Part shown: in pieces, positions 18,527-26,653 of the stretch
Numbering within the stretch: position 1 is the stretch's first letter
Layout of the letters: every line of letters begins with the position of its first letter
Source: Paraburkholderia sp. LEh10
GTDB lineage: Bacteria > Pseudomonadota > Gammaproteobacteria > Burkholderiales > Burkholderiaceae
Direction of reading: 5' to 3'
Assembly: GCF_017814945.1 (NCBI RefSeq)
Contig: NZ_JAGIPX010000052.1
Span: 1-62,084 of the forward strand
DNA: 62,084 bases
Notes under the pieces: model-generated
Told to the model about the DNA's origin: nothing
Seen by the model: the letters and a program-made list of their open reading frames with translations, nothing else
Database searches by the model: none
Position numbers and translations under genes: made by a program

Positions 18527-19489
18527 ATGAACCAAAATTACTCAGCTGTAACGGCCAGTGCTGCGTCCGCGCCTCGTGCCGACGATGACGCGCACAAAGC
18601 GGAGCGCGAAGAGCGCGATCCGTTTCTGACCGCGATGGGCGAGCGCGTGAGGCTGCTGCGTGCGCGCCGCGGCATGACGCGCAAGACGCTGGCGTCGGAG
18701 ACGGGCTTGTCCGAGCGGCATCTCGCGAACCTCGAATCGGGCGTCGGCAACGCGTCGGTGCTGGTGCTACGGCAGATCGCGGCCACGCTGAACTGCCCGC
18801 TCGCCGAAGTAATCGGCGACGAAACCACGTCGTCGGCCGAATGGCTGCTGATCCGCGAGCTGCTGCAAGGGCGCGACCAGGCGGCGCTGCAACGTGCGCG
18901 CGTCGCGCTTTCGGAGATGTTCGCGCAGGCGCCGCGCGACCCACACCGCAAGGACCGCATCGCGCTGATCGGACTGCGCGGCGCGGGTAAATCGACGCTC
19001 GGCCGGATGCTCGCGCAGGAGCGCAAGGTGCCGTTCATCGAGATCACGCGCGTGATCGAGCAGATGGCTGGCTGTCCGCCGTCGGAAATCCATTCGCTAT
19101 ACGGGGCGAGCGCGTATCGCCGCTACGAGCAGCGGGCGCTGGAAGCCGTGATCGGCGAGCACGAGCGCGCCGTGATCGCGTCGCCGGGCGGCCTCGTGTC
19201 GGAGCCAGCCACCTTCAATACGCTGCTTGCGCACTGCTTTACCGTGTGGCTGCAGGCGAGCCCCGAGGAGCACATGCGCCGCGTCGTCGCGCAGGGCGAT
19301 CTGCGGCCGATGTCGGGCAACAAGGAGGCGATGGAGGATCTCAAGCGCATCCTTGCGGGGCGCGGCGAACTGTATGGCCGCGCGGACATGACGTTCGACA
19401 CCAGCGAGCGCACGCTTGCCGACGCGTACCTGCAACTGCGCGATCGACTCGCTGCGCGCCTTGCTGCCGAACTGGGCGACGAAATCTGA
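18527..19489 (+). CDS. boxR: Transcriptional regulator BoxR (HTH plus shikimate kinase-like domain)
   Basis: A repressor of benzoate genes of the BzdR/BoxR type, which responds to benzoyl-CoA. The N-terminal part (about residues 35-95 of this start) is an XRE helix-turn-helix (LRARRGMTRKTLASETGLSE). The C-terminal part is shikimate kinase-like, with P-loop GLRGAGKSTLGR, and serves as the ligand-binding domain in this family. I chose the ATG at 18527 (MNQNYS) because GAGG lies nine bases upstream; an ATG at 18512 adds five residues. It is divergent from the DUF4863-bclA unit and 126 bases upstream of boxC. Confidence 0.9.
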   Translation: MNQNYSAVTASAASAPRADDDAHKAEREERDPFLTAMGERVRLLRARRGMTRKTLASETGLSERHLANLESGVGNASVLVLRQIAATLNCPLAEVIGDETTSSAEWLLIRELLQGRDQAALQRARVALSEMFAQAPRDPHRKDRIALIGLRGAGKSTLGRMLAQERKVPFIEITRVIEQMAGCPPSEIHSLYGASAYRRYEQRALEAVIGEHERAVIASPGGLVSEPATFNTLLAHCFTVWLQASPEEHMRRVVAQGDLRPMSGNKEAMEDLKRILAGRGELYGRADMTFDTSERTLADAYLQLRDRLAARLAAELGDEI

Positions 19490-19549
19490 TGCATTCGGTC
19501 GGCCGCCTCGCAAGAGGCAGGGATAACCCGGCAATATGAAATAAAGTGC

Positions 19550-19578
19550 TTTACATGGGTGAGATGATGCACTATTGT
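19550..19578 (+). promoter_or_regulatory. Predicted boxCBA promoter with candidate BoxR operator
   Basis: TTTACA (19550-19555), 17-base spacer, TATTGT (19573-19578). TGCACTATTGT (19568-19578) overlaps the -10 and matches the element in the boxR promoter. The boxC ATG is 37 bases downstream of the -10. Confidence 0.6.
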
Positions 19579-19615
19579 TCTTTAAAACAATCTGCATCTG
19601 CTCCAGGAGACGCCC

Positions 19616-21298
19616 ATGTCCTCAGCCATGCCCGCGGCAGACACCGCCGTCGCGCGAGTCGACTATCGCACCGATCCATCGCAATACAAGCACTGGAAGC
19701 TCGCGTTCAACGGCCCGGTGGCCACGCTCGGCATCGATATCGCCGAAGACGGCGGCATCCGTGACGGCTACAAGCTGAAATTGAATTCATACGATCTGGG
19801 CGTCGACATCGAATTGCATGATGCACTCCAGCGCATTCGCTTCGAGCATCCCGAAGTACGCACAGTCGTGCTCACGAGCCTCAAGGACCGCGTGTTCTGT
19901 TCGGGTGCAAACATCTTCATGCTCGGGCTGTCGTCACATGCATGGAAGGTCAACTTCTGCAAGTTCACGAACGAAACGCGCAACGGCATTGAAGACTCGT
20001 CGCGTCACTCGGGCCTGAAGTTTCTTGCAGCTGTGAACGGTGCATGTGCAGGCGGCGGATATGAACTGGCACTCGCCTGCGATGAGATCTATCTGGTGGA
20101 CGACCGTTCGTCTTCCGTCGCGCTGCCGGAAGTGCCATTGCTCGGCGTGCTGCCCGGCACGGGCGGCCTCACGCGCGTCACCGACAAGCGCAAGGTCAGG
20201 CACGATCGCGCCGATATTTTCTGCACCGTGGTCGAGGGCATTCGCGGCGCGCGGGCGAAGGAGTGGCGACTCGTCGATGAAGTCGTGAAGCCGAACCAGT
20301 TCGAGCAGGCCATTGCGGCGCGCGCGCTGGAACTCGCGCAGCAAAGCGATCGTCCCGCGGATGCGAAGGGCGTGACGCTCACGCGTGTCGAGCGCACGGA
20401 CCGCGAGGACGGCCTGATCTACGCGACGCTCGACGTCACGATCGATCGCGCGAAGCGCACGGCCACGTTCACGGCGAAAGCGCCGACGACGGAACAGCCG
20501 CGCGATATCGATGCCATCGTTGCGAAGGGCGCGAACTGGTGGCCGCTGCAATTCGCACGCGAGCTCGACGATGCGATTCTGTCGATGCGCACGAACGAAC
20601 TCGACATCGGCACATGGATCCTGAAGACGCAAGGCGATGCGCGCGCAGTGCTCGCCGCCGACGCCGCGCTGCTTCAGCACAAGGACCATTGGTTCGTGCG
20701 CGAGACGATCGGTCTGTTGCGCCGCACGCTGGCGCGCATCGACGTGTCGTCGCGTTCGCTGTTCGCGCTGATCGAACCGGGCTCATGCTTTGCCGGCACG
20801 TTCGCCGAGCTCGCGTTTGCCGCGGACCGTACCTACATGGCCGCGCTGCCCGCGAACGAAGACGAGGAGCCTGCCATCACGCTGTCGGAGGTCAACTTCG
20901 GGCTGTATCCGATGGTCACGCATCAGTCGCGGCTCGCGCGGCGCTTCTACGAAGAAGCCGAACCGCTCGACGCAGCGCGCGCGAAGATCGGCCAGCCGGT
21001 GAAAGCGGTGGAAGCGGAGCGCCTCGGTCTCGTGACCGCGTCGCCGGACGATATCGACTGGGCCGACGAAATCCGCATCGCGCTCGAAGAACGCGCGGCG
21101 ATGTCGCCCGATGCGCTGACAGGCATGGAAGCGAATCTGCGCTTCAATGGCCGCGAGACGATGGAGACGCGCATCTTCGGCCGCCTGACGGCATGGCAGA
21201 ACTGGATTTTCAACCGGCCGAACGCAGTGGGCGAGAAGGGCGCGCTCAAGGTGTACGGCAAGGGCAGCAAGGCGCAATTCGACGTGTCGCGCGTCTGA
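19616..21298 (+). CDS. boxC: 2,3-Epoxybenzoyl-CoA dihydrolase BoxC
   Basis: BoxC opens the epoxide ring of 2,3-epoxybenzoyl-CoA with two water molecules, giving 3,4-dehydroadipyl-CoA semialdehyde and formate. The 560-residue protein contains two enoyl-CoA hydratase/crotonase-like regions. The first includes LKDRVFCSGANIFMLGLSSH and AVNGACAGGGYELALACDE (about 80-150). The second includes LIEPGSCFAGTFAELAFAAD (about 385-405). Length matches the family. The start at 19616 has AGGAG six bases upstream. It is the first gene of boxCBA, followed by boxB after 115 bases. Confidence 0.95.
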   Translation: MSSAMPAADTAVARVDYRTDPSQYKHWKLAFNGPVATLGIDIAEDGGIRDGYKLKLNSYDLGVDIELHDALQRIRFEHPEVRTVVLTSLKDRVFCSGANIFMLGLSSHAWKVNFCKFTNETRNGIEDSSRHSGLKFLAAVNGACAGGGYELALACDEIYLVDDRSSSVALPEVPLLGVLPGTGGLTRVTDKRKVRHDRADIFCTVVEGIRGARAKEWRLVDEVVKPNQFEQAIAARALELAQQSDRPADAKGVTLTRVERTDREDGLIYATLDVTIDRAKRTATFTAKAPTTEQPRDIDAIVAKGANWWPLQFARELDDAILSMRTNELDIGTWILKTQGDARAVLAADAALLQHKDHWFVRETIGLLRRTLARIDVSSRSLFALIEPGSCFAGTFAELAFAADRTYMAALPANEDEEPAITLSEVNFGLYPMVTHQSRLARRFYEEAEPLDAARAKIGQPVKAVEAERLGLVTASPDDIDWADEIRIALEERAAMSPDALTGMEANLRFNGRETMETRIFGRLTAWQNWIFNRPNAVGEKGALKVYGKGSKAQFDVSRV

Positions 21299-21413
21299 GC
21301 CCAAACAACATCCCGTTCACGACATCGCCACGTCACTGCCGGCGTCATCGCGCTCCAGCCAGCCGATACGCGCCGCACGCCAGACCCAACACGCACCGCG
21401 CCAAGGAACCGAC

Positions 21414-22841
21414 ATGTCCACGATCAACTACAGCGACAAGATCCCGAACAACGTCAACCTCGCCGACGACCGCGCGCTGCAACGCGCGCTCGAACAATGG
21501 CAGCCGAATTTCCTGTCATGGTGGGGCGACATGGGCCCCGACGGCTCGCACGGCTTCGACGTGTATCTGCGCACGGCAACGAGCGTCGATCCGGGCGGCT
21601 GGGCGCACTTCGACTACGTGAAGATGCCCGACTATCGCTGGGGCATTTTTCTCACGCCGGGCGAGCAGGACCGCACGATCCATTTCGGCGAGCACAAGGG
21701 TGAAGCCGCGTGGCAGGACGTGCCCGGCGAGCATCGCGCGAATCTGCGCCGCATCATCGTCACGCAGGGCGATACGGAGCCGGCGTCCGTCGAGCAGCAG
21801 CGTCATCTCGGACTCACGGCGCCATCGCTTTACGATCTGCGCAACCTGTTTCAGGTGAATGTCGAAGAAGGCCGGCACCTGTGGGCGATGGTGTATCTGC
21901 TGCATCGCTATTTCGGCCGCGACGGGCGCGAGGAAGCACAAGCGCTGCTCGGCCGCCGCTCGGGCGATGACGATAACCCGCGCATTCTCGGCGCGTTCAA
22001 CGAAAAAACGCCGGACTGGCTCGCGTTCTTCATGTTCACGTACTTCACCGACCGCGACGGCAAATTCCAGTTGAGCGCGCTGGCCGAGTCGGGCTTCGAT
22101 CCCCTCGCGCGCACGACCAGATTCATGTTGACGGAAGAAGCGCATCACATGTTCGTCGGCGAGTCGGGTGTGTCGCGTGTCGTGCAGCGCACAGCGCAGG
22201 TGATGAACGAACTGAAGACCGACGACGCGAGCAGACTTCGCGCAGCCGGCGTGATCGATCTGCCGACCATCCAGCGCTATCTGAACTTCCACTACTCGGT
22301 GACGATCGATCTGTTCGGCGCGGATCAGTCGTCGAATGCGGCGATCTTCTATAGCTCCGGCCTGAAGGGCCGCTATGAGGAGACGAAGCGCGACGACGAC
22401 CATCAATTGAAGCATCAGAGCTACAAGCTGCTCGATGTCGAAGACGGCAAGCTGGTCGAGCGCGAAGTGCCGATGCTCAACGCGATGAACGAAGTGCTGC
22501 GCGACGATTACATCAAGGACTCCGTCGCGGGCGTCGGGCGCTGGAACAAGGTGCTGGAGAAGGCCGGCATCGACTTCCGGCTGACCGTGCCCCACAAGGC
22601 TTTCAACCGGCAGATCGGCACCTTTGCGGGCACGCGCGTCGCGCCCGATGGCCGTGTGCTCGGCGAAGCCGAATGGGCCGCGAACGAAGCGAAGTGGCTG
22701 CCGACGGCCGAAGACCGCGCATTCGTCGCTTCACTGATGGGGCGCGTCGCCGAGCCCGGCAAGTTCGCGAACTGGATCGCGCCGCCCGCGATGGGCATCA
22801 ACCGTCAACCCGTCGATTTCGAATACGTGCGCTTCAACTGA
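21414..22841 (+). CDS. boxB: Benzoyl-CoA 2,3-epoxidase subunit BoxB
   Basis: BoxB is the diiron oxygenase subunit that epoxidises benzoyl-CoA with O2, taking electrons from BoxA. The 475-residue sequence has the carboxylate/histidine pairs expected for a diiron four-helix bundle, for example VEEGRHLWAMVYLL (about 150) and LTEEAHHMFVGE (about 240), plus the family start INYSDKIPNNVNL. It is cytoplasmic. AAGGA precedes the ATG. It lies between boxC and boxA (53 bases to boxA), forming the usual boxCBA order. Confidence 0.95.
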   Translation: MSTINYSDKIPNNVNLADDRALQRALEQWQPNFLSWWGDMGPDGSHGFDVYLRTATSVDPGGWAHFDYVKMPDYRWGIFLTPGEQDRTIHFGEHKGEAAWQDVPGEHRANLRRIIVTQGDTEPASVEQQRHLGLTAPSLYDLRNLFQVNVEEGRHLWAMVYLLHRYFGRDGREEAQALLGRRSGDDDNPRILGAFNEKTPDWLAFFMFTYFTDRDGKFQLSALAESGFDPLARTTRFMLTEEAHHMFVGESGVSRVVQRTAQVMNELKTDDASRLRAAGVIDLPTIQRYLNFHYSVTIDLFGADQSSNAAIFYSSGLKGRYEETKRDDDHQLKHQSYKLLDVEDGKLVEREVPMLNAMNEVLRDDYIKDSVAGVGRWNKVLEKAGIDFRLTVPHKAFNRQIGTFAGTRVAPDGRVLGEAEWAANEAKWLPTAEDRAFVASLMGRVAEPGKFANWIAPPAMGINRQPVDFEYVRFN

Positions 22842-22894
22842 ACATCGCGCAAGAGCAAAGGCAAAACGAAAGGCGGAAGCAGGAGACAGTCATT

Positions 22895-24145
22895 ATGAAC
22901 GCGCCCGTACCGATCGAAATCCTGAAGCAGCATCTGATCGATCCGGAAATCTGCATTCGCTGCAACACGTGTGAAGAGACCTGTCCGATCGATGCGATCA
23001 CGCACGACGGCACGAACTACGTCGTGAAGCCGGACGTGTGCAACGGCTGCATGGCCTGCGTGCCGCCGTGCCCGACGGGCGCGATCGACAACTGGCGCTC
23101 GGTGCTGAAGGCCGACGCGTACAGCATCGACGAGCAGTACACGTGGGACGTGTTGCCCGAACAGGGAACGATGGCGTTGCCGTCATCCGCTGAAGTGCCT
23201 GCGAACGAAGCCTCCGCCAGCGGCGGCGGCACTGACGAAGCCCAAGGCATCGAAGTCGACACGGTGCGCGGCGCGGTGGTGCCGCCGTGGTCGGCAGCGC
23301 GTCCGTATGTGAATCTCTACACGCACAGGAACCCGACGACGGCGACGGTGGTCGGCAACTATCGGCTGACGGACGAGTCGACGGAAAGCGACATCCATCA
23401 TATCGTGCTCGATTTCGGCGCGATGCCGTTCCCGGTGCTCGAAGGCCAGTCGATCGGCATTTTACCCCCCGGCAGCGCCGCCGACGGACGCGCGCATCAT
23501 GCGCGGCAGTACTCGATTGCGAGCCCGCGCGATGGCGAGCGGCCCGGCTACAACAACGTGTCGCTGACCGTGAAGCGCGTGACGCAGGATTACGTGGGCA
23601 ACGCGACCAATGGCGTGTGCTCGAACTACCTGTGCGACCTGAAGAAGGGCGACGTCGTCAACGTGATCGGCCCGTTCGGCAGCACGTTCCTGATGCCCAA
23701 TCATCCGAACTCGCATCTGCTGATGATCTGCACGGGCACGGGCTCGGCGCCGATGCGCGCAATGACGGAGTATCGGCGCCGGCGCAGGCTGAAGGGCGCA
23801 ACGGGCAGGCTGATGCTGTTCTTCGGCGCGCGCACGAAAGAAGAGCTGCCTTACTTCGGCCCCTTGACGAATCTGCCGAAAGATTTCATCGACACGAACC
23901 TCGCGTTCTCACGCACGCCCGGCGAACGCAAGCGCTATGTGCAGGACGCGATGCGCGATCGCGCCGCCGACGTCGCGCAACTGCTCAGGGACGACAACAC
24001 GTACACCTACGTGTGCGGACTGAAGGGCATGGAAGACGGCGTGCTGCAGTCGCTGAAGGATATCGCCGACCAGCATGGTCTCGAATGGGACGCGCTGTGG
24101 CAAAGGCTCAAGCGCGAAGGCCGCCTGCATCTGGAGACGTATTGA
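22895..24145 (+). CDS. boxA: Benzoyl-CoA 2,3-epoxidase reductase subunit BoxA
   Basis: BoxA is an NADPH-dependent iron-sulfur flavoprotein that supplies electrons to BoxB. This 416-residue protein starts with two 4Fe-4S motifs (cysteines 20, 23, 26, 30 and 49, 52, 55, 59). A linker follows, then a ferredoxin-NADP reductase domain with the FAD-binding RQYSIASP and the NADP-binding LLMICTGTGSAPMRAM. The C-terminus GRLHLETY is typical of ferredoxin-NADP reductases. I placed the start at 22895 (MNAPVPIE), with AGGAGA upstream, although the frame is open further 5'. It ends the box operon; boxD is not in the window. Confidence 0.94.
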   Translation: MNAPVPIEILKQHLIDPEICIRCNTCEETCPIDAITHDGTNYVVKPDVCNGCMACVPPCPTGAIDNWRSVLKADAYSIDEQYTWDVLPEQGTMALPSSAEVPANEASASGGGTDEAQGIEVDTVRGAVVPPWSAARPYVNLYTHRNPTTATVVGNYRLTDESTESDIHHIVLDFGAMPFPVLEGQSIGILPPGSAADGRAHHARQYSIASPRDGERPGYNNVSLTVKRVTQDYVGNATNGVCSNYLCDLKKGDVVNVIGPFGSTFLMPNHPNSHLLMICTGTGSAPMRAMTEYRRRRRLKGATGRLMLFFGARTKEELPYFGPLTNLPKDFIDTNLAFSRTPGERKRYVQDAMRDRAADVAQLLRDDNTYTYVCGLKGMEDGVLQSLKDIADQHGLEWDALWQRLKREGRLHLETY

Positions 24146-24159
24146 GCGCGTGACGGCGC

Positions 24160-24894
24160 TCAGGTCTTCGCAGCAGGAGACCGCGCCCCGCACGCACGAA
24201 TCACGAGCTGCACGACCTGTTCCGTCGCGGCGTCAAAGGCCCTTGGCGACAACGCCCGTTTGCCGCCCAGCGCGCGTATCTGCGCGTCGAAGTCCGCGTA
24301 GTGCTGCGTCGTTGCCCAGATCATGTACATCAGCGTCTGCGCATCGACGTTCGCGAGCAATCCGCGCGCGATCCAGTCGTCGATGACGGTCACGCGCGTA
24401 TCGAGCCAGGGCTTCACGCGCTGCGCGAGAATGTCGTTCATGTGCTCCGCGCCGTGGATGATCTCGTTGGCCCACACCTTCGACCCGAGCGGCCGGCGCC
24501 GCGACAATTCCATCTTCGCCCGCACATAGCCGCCGATCGCCGCGACGGGATCGTCGCTCGCTTCGAACGTGTTGGCTGCGCGGTGCCAGTCTTCGAACAG
24601 GTCTTCGAGCACGCGCCGATAGAGCGCGAGCTTCGTCGGGAAGTAGTAATGGACGTTGGCCTTCGGTAAGCCTGCGCGTTCGGCGATCATCGCGGTGCTC
24701 GCGCCTTCGAAGCCGCGCTCCGCAAAAACCGCCTCCGCGCACGCCAGAAGATGCGCCTCGTTGCTCTCGCGGATGTGAGCCTTGCGCCGCCGCAAAGGCG
24801 GGGGCGCTTCGTCGTTTTCGGTCCCGATCATTGCCTCTTCTTCCACTGGCTTGTCGTGTCTCATCGTTGGCCTCGCTGCCGCGTCGCGCTTCAT
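24160..24894 (-). CDS. TetR/AcrR-family regulator, RutR-like
   Basis: A 244-residue repressor with a TetR helix-turn-helix (about residues 35-85: EAVFAERGFEGASTAMIAER, then KANVHYYFPTKLALYRRVLE). The C-terminal ligand domain carries SKVWANEIIHGAEHMNDIL, close to the RutR/YcdC type. E. coli RutR senses uracil/thymine. Here the gene is divergent from a pyrimidine-reduction operon, which supports the same kind of signal. The start at 24894 has GAGGGG upstream; an ATG at 24864 with GAGG is equally possible. It is convergent with boxA, 14 bases apart. Confidence 0.85.
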   Translation of the reverse strand: MKRDAAARPTMRHDKPVEEEAMIGTENDEAPPPLRRRKAHIRESNEAHLLACAEAVFAERGFEGASTAMIAERAGLPKANVHYYFPTKLALYRRVLEDLFEDWHRAANTFEASDDPVAAIGGYVRAKMELSRRRPLGSKVWANEIIHGAEHMNDILAQRVKPWLDTRVTVIDDWIARGLLANVDAQTLMYMIWATTQHYADFDAQIRALGGKRALSPRAFDAATEQVVQLVIRACGARSPAAKT

Positions 24895-25022
24895 TCTAGC
24901 CCCTCGCGCCGCGATCGGATGAACGTTCGCGACGTATCGCTGTACGGTCGAAAAGCCATGCTGCGCTGCAATGGCACGCTTCTCGCTCTCGAAGGATTTC
25001 GTATCTGCCCGCACAAAAGACA

Positions 25023-25068
25023 TTGATTTGATGATTTTAATCGGCTACAACCTGTCCAATCGGACAGG
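25023..25068 (+). promoter_or_regulatory. Predicted promoter and TetR-type operator of the pyrimidine operon
   Basis: TTGATT (25023-25028), 17-base spacer, TACAAC (25046-25051), then a perfect palindrome CCTGTCC-AATC-GGACAGG (25051-25068) starting at the -10. The size and placement suit a TetR-family dimer. It lies between the RutR-like gene and the amidohydrolase gene; the leader to 25262 is about 190 bases. Confidence 0.5.
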
Positions 25069-25261
25069 ATTCGCAAAGGGCGCGCGAGCCAGGGTTTACC
25101 GTGATACGGCCGCCATTCGCAGCATGCACGCCGCGTGTGCGCGGATGCCCCAAAGCGAATCGATACGTGCCGCCGATGCACCAGTTTCACATCGTCGCGA
25201 GTTGTCGAAAGGCCGCTCGCAGTTGGACTGCAAAACGTGTTGATCCAGAGGAGCAAGACGA

Positions 25262-26539
25262 ATGAATGCGGTATCCGAAGCGTTGAAACAAGGACTCGAT
25301 ACGTCGATTACCGTCAACGGCAAACGGCTGTGGGAGAGCCTGATGACGATGGCGAAAATCGGCGCGACGCAAAAAGGCGGCGTATGCCGTCTCGCGCTCA
25401 CCGATCTCGACAAGCAGGGGCGAGACCTGATCGTCAGCTGGGCGAAGGAGGCGGGCTGCACGGTCAGCGTCGATCAGATGGGCAACGTGTTCATGCGGCG
25501 CGCGGGCACGAACCCCCATGCGCTGCCCGTGATGACAGGCTCGCACGCGGACTCGCAGCCGACGGGCGGCCGCTTTGACGGCATCTACGGCGTGCTCGGC
25601 GGGCTCGAAGTGATCCGCAGCCTCAACGACCGCAACATCGAGACCGAGCATCCCATTGAAGTGGTGATCTGGACCAACGAGGAGGGCTCGCGCTTTGCGC
25701 CTGCGATGGTCGCATCGGGCGTGTTCGCGGGCGTCTTCACGCTCGACTATGGGCTGTCGCGCAAGGACGTCGACGGCAAGACGATCGGCGAGGAGCTGAA
25801 GCGCATCGGCTATGCGGGCGATGTGCCGTGCGGCGGCCGTCAACTGCATGCGGCGTTCGAACTGCATATCGAGCAGGGGCCGATACTCGAAGCGGAGCAG
25901 AAGACGATCGGCGTCGTCACGGATGCGCAAGGACAGCGCTGGTACGAGATCACGCTGACGGGCCAGGAAGCGCATGCGGGCCCGACGCCGATGCCGCGCC
26001 GCAAGGACGCACTGCTGGGCGCCGCGCGCGTCGTCGATCTCGTCAACCGGATCGGCCTCGATCACGCGCCGCTCGCGTGCGCGACGGTCGGCATGATGCA
26101 GGTTCATCCGAACTCGCGCAACGTGATTCCGGGCCGCGTGTTCTTCACCGTCGACTTCCGCCATCCCGATGATGCCGTGCTCGCGAAGATGGACGCCGAG
26201 CTGCGCGAAGGCGTTGCGAAGATCGCGGCTGGCATCGGCCTCGACACGCAACTCGAGCAGATCTTTTACTACGAGCCCGTCAGGTTCGACGCAGCGTGCG
26301 TGAAATCCGTGCGCGACGCTGCCGGGCGCTTCGGATATCCGCATCGCGACATGGTGTCGGGCGCGGGCCACGACGCGTGCTACCTGTCGCAAGTCGCGCC
26401 GACATCGATGGTGTTCGTGCCGTGTGTCGACGGCATCAGTCACAACGAAATCGAAGACGCGACGCCCGAATGGATTGAGGCGGGCGCGAACGTATTGCTG
26501 CACGCGATGCTGGAGCGCGCTTGCGAGCCTGCATCGTAA
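25262..26539 (+). CDS. Zn-dependent M20 amidohydrolase (beta-ureidopropionase / N-carbamoyl-amino acid hydrolase)
   Basis: A 425-residue binuclear-zinc hydrolase of the HyuC/allantoate amidohydrolase group. Metal-ligand motifs are MTGSHADSQPTGGRFDG (His/Asp, about 85-100), the bridging glutamate in WTNEEGSRF, and the C-terminal SGAGHDACYLS histidine. In this operon it most likely hydrolyses N-carbamoyl-beta-alanine and N-carbamoyl-beta-aminoisobutyrate, the last step of reductive pyrimidine breakdown; allantoate or N-carbamoyl-L-amino acids are alternatives by family. GAGGAG lies upstream of the ATG. It is first in the operon and is followed by preT after 114 bases. Confidence 0.88.
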   Translation: MNAVSEALKQGLDTSITVNGKRLWESLMTMAKIGATQKGGVCRLALTDLDKQGRDLIVSWAKEAGCTVSVDQMGNVFMRRAGTNPHALPVMTGSHADSQPTGGRFDGIYGVLGGLEVIRSLNDRNIETEHPIEVVIWTNEEGSRFAPAMVASGVFAGVFTLDYGLSRKDVDGKTIGEELKRIGYAGDVPCGGRQLHAAFELHIEQGPILEAEQKTIGVVTDAQGQRWYEITLTGQEAHAGPTPMPRRKDALLGAARVVDLVNRIGLDHAPLACATVGMMQVHPNSRNVIPGRVFFTVDFRHPDDAVLAKMDAELREGVAKIAAGIGLDTQLEQIFYYEPVRFDAACVKSVRDAAGRFGYPHRDMVSGAGHDACYLSQVAPTSMVFVPCVDGISHNEIEDATPEWIEAGANVLLHAMLERACEPAS

Positions 26540-26591
26540 GACCCTGAATTCGCTTTGACGCTTTAACGCTGCACCCATACAACACGCCGTC

Positions 26592-26615
26592 CCGGCTTCG
26601 TTCACGCGAAGCCGG
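26592..26615 (+). other. Strong hairpin between amidohydrolase gene and preT
   Basis: Perfect 9-base stem CCGGCTTCG / CGAAGCCGG with a 6-base loop and no T-run. It lies in the intercistronic gap, so it may be an mRNA-processing or stability element rather than a terminator. Confidence 0.5.
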
Positions 26616-26653
26616 CGGCACGGCTATGTCCTCACTTTGACGAAGGAACGCAT

